This document shows, piece after piece, positions 22,290 to 24,906 of a stretch of DNA of 24,906 nucleotides. The position numbers were made by a program, and so were the translations under genes. The stretch's first letter is position 1. Each line of letters begins with the position of its first letter. The stretch is from Prevotella sp. Its GTDB lineage: Bacteria > Bacteroidota > Bacteroidia > Bacteroidales > Bacteroidaceae. The notes under the pieces were generated by a model. The model did not search any database and was not told where the DNA came from. It saw only the letters and a list, made by a program, of their open reading frames with translations. The stretch covers positions 1 through 24,906 of the forward strand of contig JAFRZC010000250.1 of NCBI GenBank assembly GCA_017442765.1, given 5' to 3'.

Positions 22290-24906
22290 GTGAACAGGTT
22301 TATATTGGTATTAGCTTCGTGTGTGATGACTCTTGCTGCCTTAGGCAACGAGGTCATCACACTTAATAGTAATGGGGGGGTAGTAGAATGGCAGGTATTC
22401 CCGGTCAAGGGTGCCATACTGTCCCATGTGATTAACGAGAAATATACGCCGAAAGACTATGTGCCCGGCATCGTCCCTGGAACGGTTCTTTCCGCATACG
22501 TGGCCGCAGGCAGAGAGGACAATCCCGCATGGGGCGACAATATTTACAACATGGATGAGTCGAAGTACAACCAGTCGTTCTGGTATCGTACCATTTTTGA
22601 CCGTCCTGATACAAAGGGGAAGCGGGCGGTGCTCGTCATGGAAGGCACGAACCGCTATGCCACCGTCTATCTGAACGGACGGAAGCTGGGCATGATAAAG
22701 GGGCATGTGCTGATGTTCCGATACGACGTGACGGACATACTGAAAGACCGCAACGTGCTGGTCGTGAAGATCGACATGCCGGCGGCAGATCATCTTGCGC
22801 GTGACAAGAGCTTCGTCAACTATGTCGTGCCGACCTACGTGGCCAGCCATAGTTGGGACTGGGTGCCCTACGTGCCGGGCTTGAACTGCGGCATCACGAA
22901 CGATATCTATCTGGAGCTGGCGGGCGACGTGACGCTGCGCGACCCATGGGTGCGCACGGATCTGAATACCACAAACACCCAGGCAAAGATAAAGAGCCAG
23001 ACCAGTCTGGTCAACCTCACGGCGGAAAACGCCGAGGTGGAGATACAGGCTACCATCATGCCGGGCAACGTAAAGACCACCAAGACCGTGAATATTTCCG
23101 CGGGCGACTCCATCGACGTGTCGCTCGACGACATGACCATTAACAACCCGCTGCTCTGGTGGCCCAACGGCTCGGGACCGCAGAACCTCTATACATGCCG
23201 GTTCGATGTGGTCAAGGACGGTCAGGTTATCGACACGAAGACGACCACCTTCGGCGTAAAGCGCTACGCCTACAAGAAAGAGAACACCACGATGGTGGTC
23301 TATGTGAACGGCAAGAAGGTCTATTGCAAAGGCGGCAACTGGGGCATGAGCGACTATATGCTCCAGTGTCACGGTGCAGAATACGACATGCGCATCCGTC
23401 TGCATAAGGACATGAACTACAACATGATCCGTCTATGGACAGGCTGCGTCACCGACGAGGAGTTCTATGAGGCCTGCGACAAATACGGCATCATGGTGTG
23501 GGACGACTTCTGGCTGACAGGTATGTGGACTGGTCTGACCGGTCCCGACGACCGTCCGGAGTTTGTCTCGAATGCCCGCGACAAAGTCATCCGCCTGCGC
23601 AATCATCCCTGCATCGCCGTGTGGTGCGGCTGTAACGAGGGCTGGCCCTACGATGAGCTGAATGCCGAAATCGTCAACGTCATCAAGACCTACGACGGTG
23701 ACGACCGCGTCTATATCCCCAACTCCCACAACGGCTATGCCTCGTATAAGAAGTATGAGGCCCGCGACGGCTCGGGACTCGGGCTGTCGGGTAGTGGCTG
23801 GTGGAAGAACTTCCCGCCCGAGGAGTATTTTGCCACAGGCATCTGGGGCGGTGGCGGCGACCAGGGCGACAAGGTGGACTGGGGCTTCCGCTCGGAGTTG
23901 GGCATGGGAGCTTTTACGACGTTTGAGAGCTTCAAGGAGTTTATGCCCGAGGAGAACTGGTGGCCCAGAAACGAGATGTGGGACAAGCATTTCTTCAGCG
24001 ACGAGGCTGCCTACGGCGGCGGTGCAGGAGCGACAGGCTATTTTGATACCGTAAGCAAGAACTATGGCACTTCAAATAGCGCGGAAATGTTCTGCGAAAA
24101 GGCGCAGTTCATGAATATCGAGGTGATGAAGGCACTCTACGAAGGCTGGCAGGACAACCTCTGGAACACGGCCTCGGGCTTGCTGTTCTGGATGAGTCAG
24201 TCGGCCTATCCCTGCTTTATCTGGCAGACCTACGACTACTATTATGATGCTACCGGCACCTACTGGGGCGCAAAGAAGGCCTGTGAACCGCTGCACATCC
24301 AGTGGAACTGCTCAAACGATAAGGTCGATGTGGTGAATACGACTCCGCAGAATGCGAGCAATCTGTCGGCAAGTATCGAGGTGTTCCGCCTCAATGGCAC
24401 AAAATATGAACCGTGTTCAACCGAGGTGAACGGCATCAGTGTTCCCGCAAATATGGTGAAGAACGTCTATTCCATCTCCACAACGGAAAAAGCGAAAATC
24501 AACGGCATGTACTTCATCCGCCTGAAGCTCTACGCCCAGGACGGGACTCTCGTTTCTGAGAACTTCTATTGGAAGACCACAAAGGGCGAAAAGAATGTCT
24601 ATACCGACCTGAACCGTCTGGCAAAGGCCAATGTGACAGCCCGGATTCTATCTCAGAAGAGCGAGGGCAGCCTTCACACGCTGAAGGTGAAAGTCACCAA
24701 CGAGTCTTCTACCGTGGCTTTCGGCCTCCGCATCCGTCTGGTTGATGCCAAGACCGGCAAGCGCATCCTGCCCATCATCCTCGAAGACAATTACTTTACT
24801 CTGTTCGGAGGCGAGAGCCGTGAACTGAACATTGAATACGACGAGACCTTCAACCCCGATGTCCAGCCGAAGATCATGCTGAAGCAATACCGTTACGCGG
24901 AGACCG
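22290..24906 (+). CDS. GH2 beta-mannosidase / exo-beta-glucosaminidase-type enzyme (3' partial)
   Basis: Open from a GTG at 22290 to the window edge, 872 codons with no stop. The GTG gives the signal sequence MNRFILVLASCVMTLAALG; the next in-frame ATG (22326) would remove most of it. Cys11 in LASC could be a lipobox, but the n-region is very short. Domain order: N-terminal jelly-roll (FWYRTIFD, VYLNGRKLG), Ig-like domain (WWPNGSGPQNLYTC), then a TIM barrel from about residue 340 (CKGGNWGMSDYML, RLWTGCVTDEEFYEACDKYG). The acid/base is Glu450 in AVWCGCNEGWP and the nucleophile Glu536 in FRSELGMG. C-terminal Ig-like domains follow. The pattern fits the GH2 subgroup of beta-mannosidases and exo-beta-glucosaminidases. 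The two activities cannot be separated by eye; the mannosidase context favours beta-mannosidase. Usual length is about 900, so little is missing. Confidence 0.88.
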   Translation, partial: MNRFILVLASCVMTLAALGNEVITLNSNGGVVEWQVFPVKGAILSHVINEKYTPKDYVPGIVPGTVLSAYVAAGREDNPAWGDNIYNMDESKYNQSFWYRTIFDRPDTKGKRAVLVMEGTNRYATVYLNGRKLGMIKGHVLMFRYDVTDILKDRNVLVVKIDMPAADHLARDKSFVNYVVPTYVASHSWDWVPYVPGLNCGITNDIYLELAGDVTLRDPWVRTDLNTTNTQAKIKSQTSLVNLTAENAEVEIQATIMPGNVKTTKTVNISAGDSIDVSLDDMTINNPLLWWPNGSGPQNLYTCRFDVVKDGQVIDTKTTTFGVKRYAYKKENTTMVVYVNGKKVYCKGGNWGMSDYMLQCHGAEYDMRIRLHKDMNYNMIRLWTGCVTDEEFYEACDKYGIMVWDDFWLTGMWTGLTGPDDRPEFVSNARDKVIRLRNHPCIAVWCGCNEGWPYDELNAEIVNVIKTYDGDDRVYIPNSHNGYASYKKYEARDGSGLGLSGSGWWKNFPPEEYFATGIWGGGGDQGDKVDWGFRSELGMGAFTTFESFKEFMPEENWWPRNEMWDKHFFSDEAAYGGGAGATGYFDTVSKNYGTSNSAEMFCEKAQFMNIEVMKALYEGWQDNLWNTASGLLFWMSQSAYPCFIWQTYDYYYDATGTYWGAKKACEPLHIQWNCSNDKVDVVNTTPQNASNLSASIEVFRLNGTKYEPCSTEVNGISVPANMVKNVYSISTTEKAKINGMYFIRLKLYAQDGTLVSENFYWKTTKGEKNVYTDLNRLAKANVTARILSQKSEGSLHTLKVKVTNESSTVAFGLRIRLVDAKTGKRILPIILEDNYFTLFGGESRELNIEYDETFNPDVQPKIMLKQYRYAET
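22374..22380 (+). repeat. G7 homopolymer near the 5' end of the GH2 gene
   Basis: Seven consecutive G bases encode parts of Gly-Gly-Val at residues 29-31. They are followed directly by TAGTAG, which is read out of frame in this sequence. Loss of one G would bring both TAG codons into frame. Short G tracts can mediate slipped-strand variation, but seven is at the low end. Confidence 0.5.

Noticed and set aside
22341..23405. A 354-codon minus-strand open frame opposite the GH2 gene
   Set aside because: It is antisense to the GH2 N-terminal domains, whose + frame is continuous to the window edge and keeps both catalytic Glu residues.

Overview
The window looks like chromosomal DNA from a gut or rumen Bacteroidota, most likely a Prevotella-like member of Bacteroidales. 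The grounds are two SusC-type TonB-dependent transporters with a SusD lipoprotein, secreted GH92, GH130 and GH2 glycosidases, weak Shine-Dalgarno sequences, a TATCTTTG-type -7 box, and GC-rich genes separated by AT-rich, repeat-laden gaps. This assignment is inferred from gene content only. No rRNA, tRNA, CRISPR-Cas locus or transposase was seen.

Layout. (1) Positions 1-9117 hold outer-membrane uptake genes on the + strand: a DUF4961-like surface lipoprotein (35-1108), an atypical SusC (1165-4269), SusD (4281-6044) and a classical SusC (6052-9117) with no SusD after it. (2) At 9172-10404 is a DUF4105/Lnb_N-type periplasmic and membrane protein whose signal-peptide coding region overlaps two intergenic repeat families. 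(3) At 10405-10843 is a convergent gap with terminators and a 22-bp-period array of short palindromes. (4) At 10844-12934 on the minus strand is a sialate O-acetylesterase. (5) Divergent from it, 13135-19643 is a four-gene + operon: GH92 alpha-mannosidase, a second GH92, an unknown secreted protein with a sorting-domain-like tail, and a signal-peptide-bearing GH130 beta-mannosidase-type enzyme, closed by a strong terminator. (6) At 19722-20291 is a second gap carrying another copy of the palindrome array. (7) At 20292-24906 are an ECF sigma factor with no anti-sigma gene beside it, a secreted SGNH esterase with a long C-terminal extension, and a GTG-initiated GH2 beta-mannosidase/exo-glucosaminidase-type enzyme that runs off the window.

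Taken together, the enzymes fit breakdown of mannose-rich, possibly sialylated glycans such as N-glycans or alpha-mannan. The esterase would remove O-acetyl groups, the two GH92 enzymes would remove alpha-mannose with probably different linkage preference, and GH130 and GH2 would act on beta-mannosyl (or GlcN) linkages. The SusC/D proteins would import the products. The substrate is an inference.

The least explained feature is the pair of 22-bp-period palindrome arrays (10570-10673 and 19863-19967). They share a 34-bp exact match in inverted orientation and bracket the esterase/mannosidase block.
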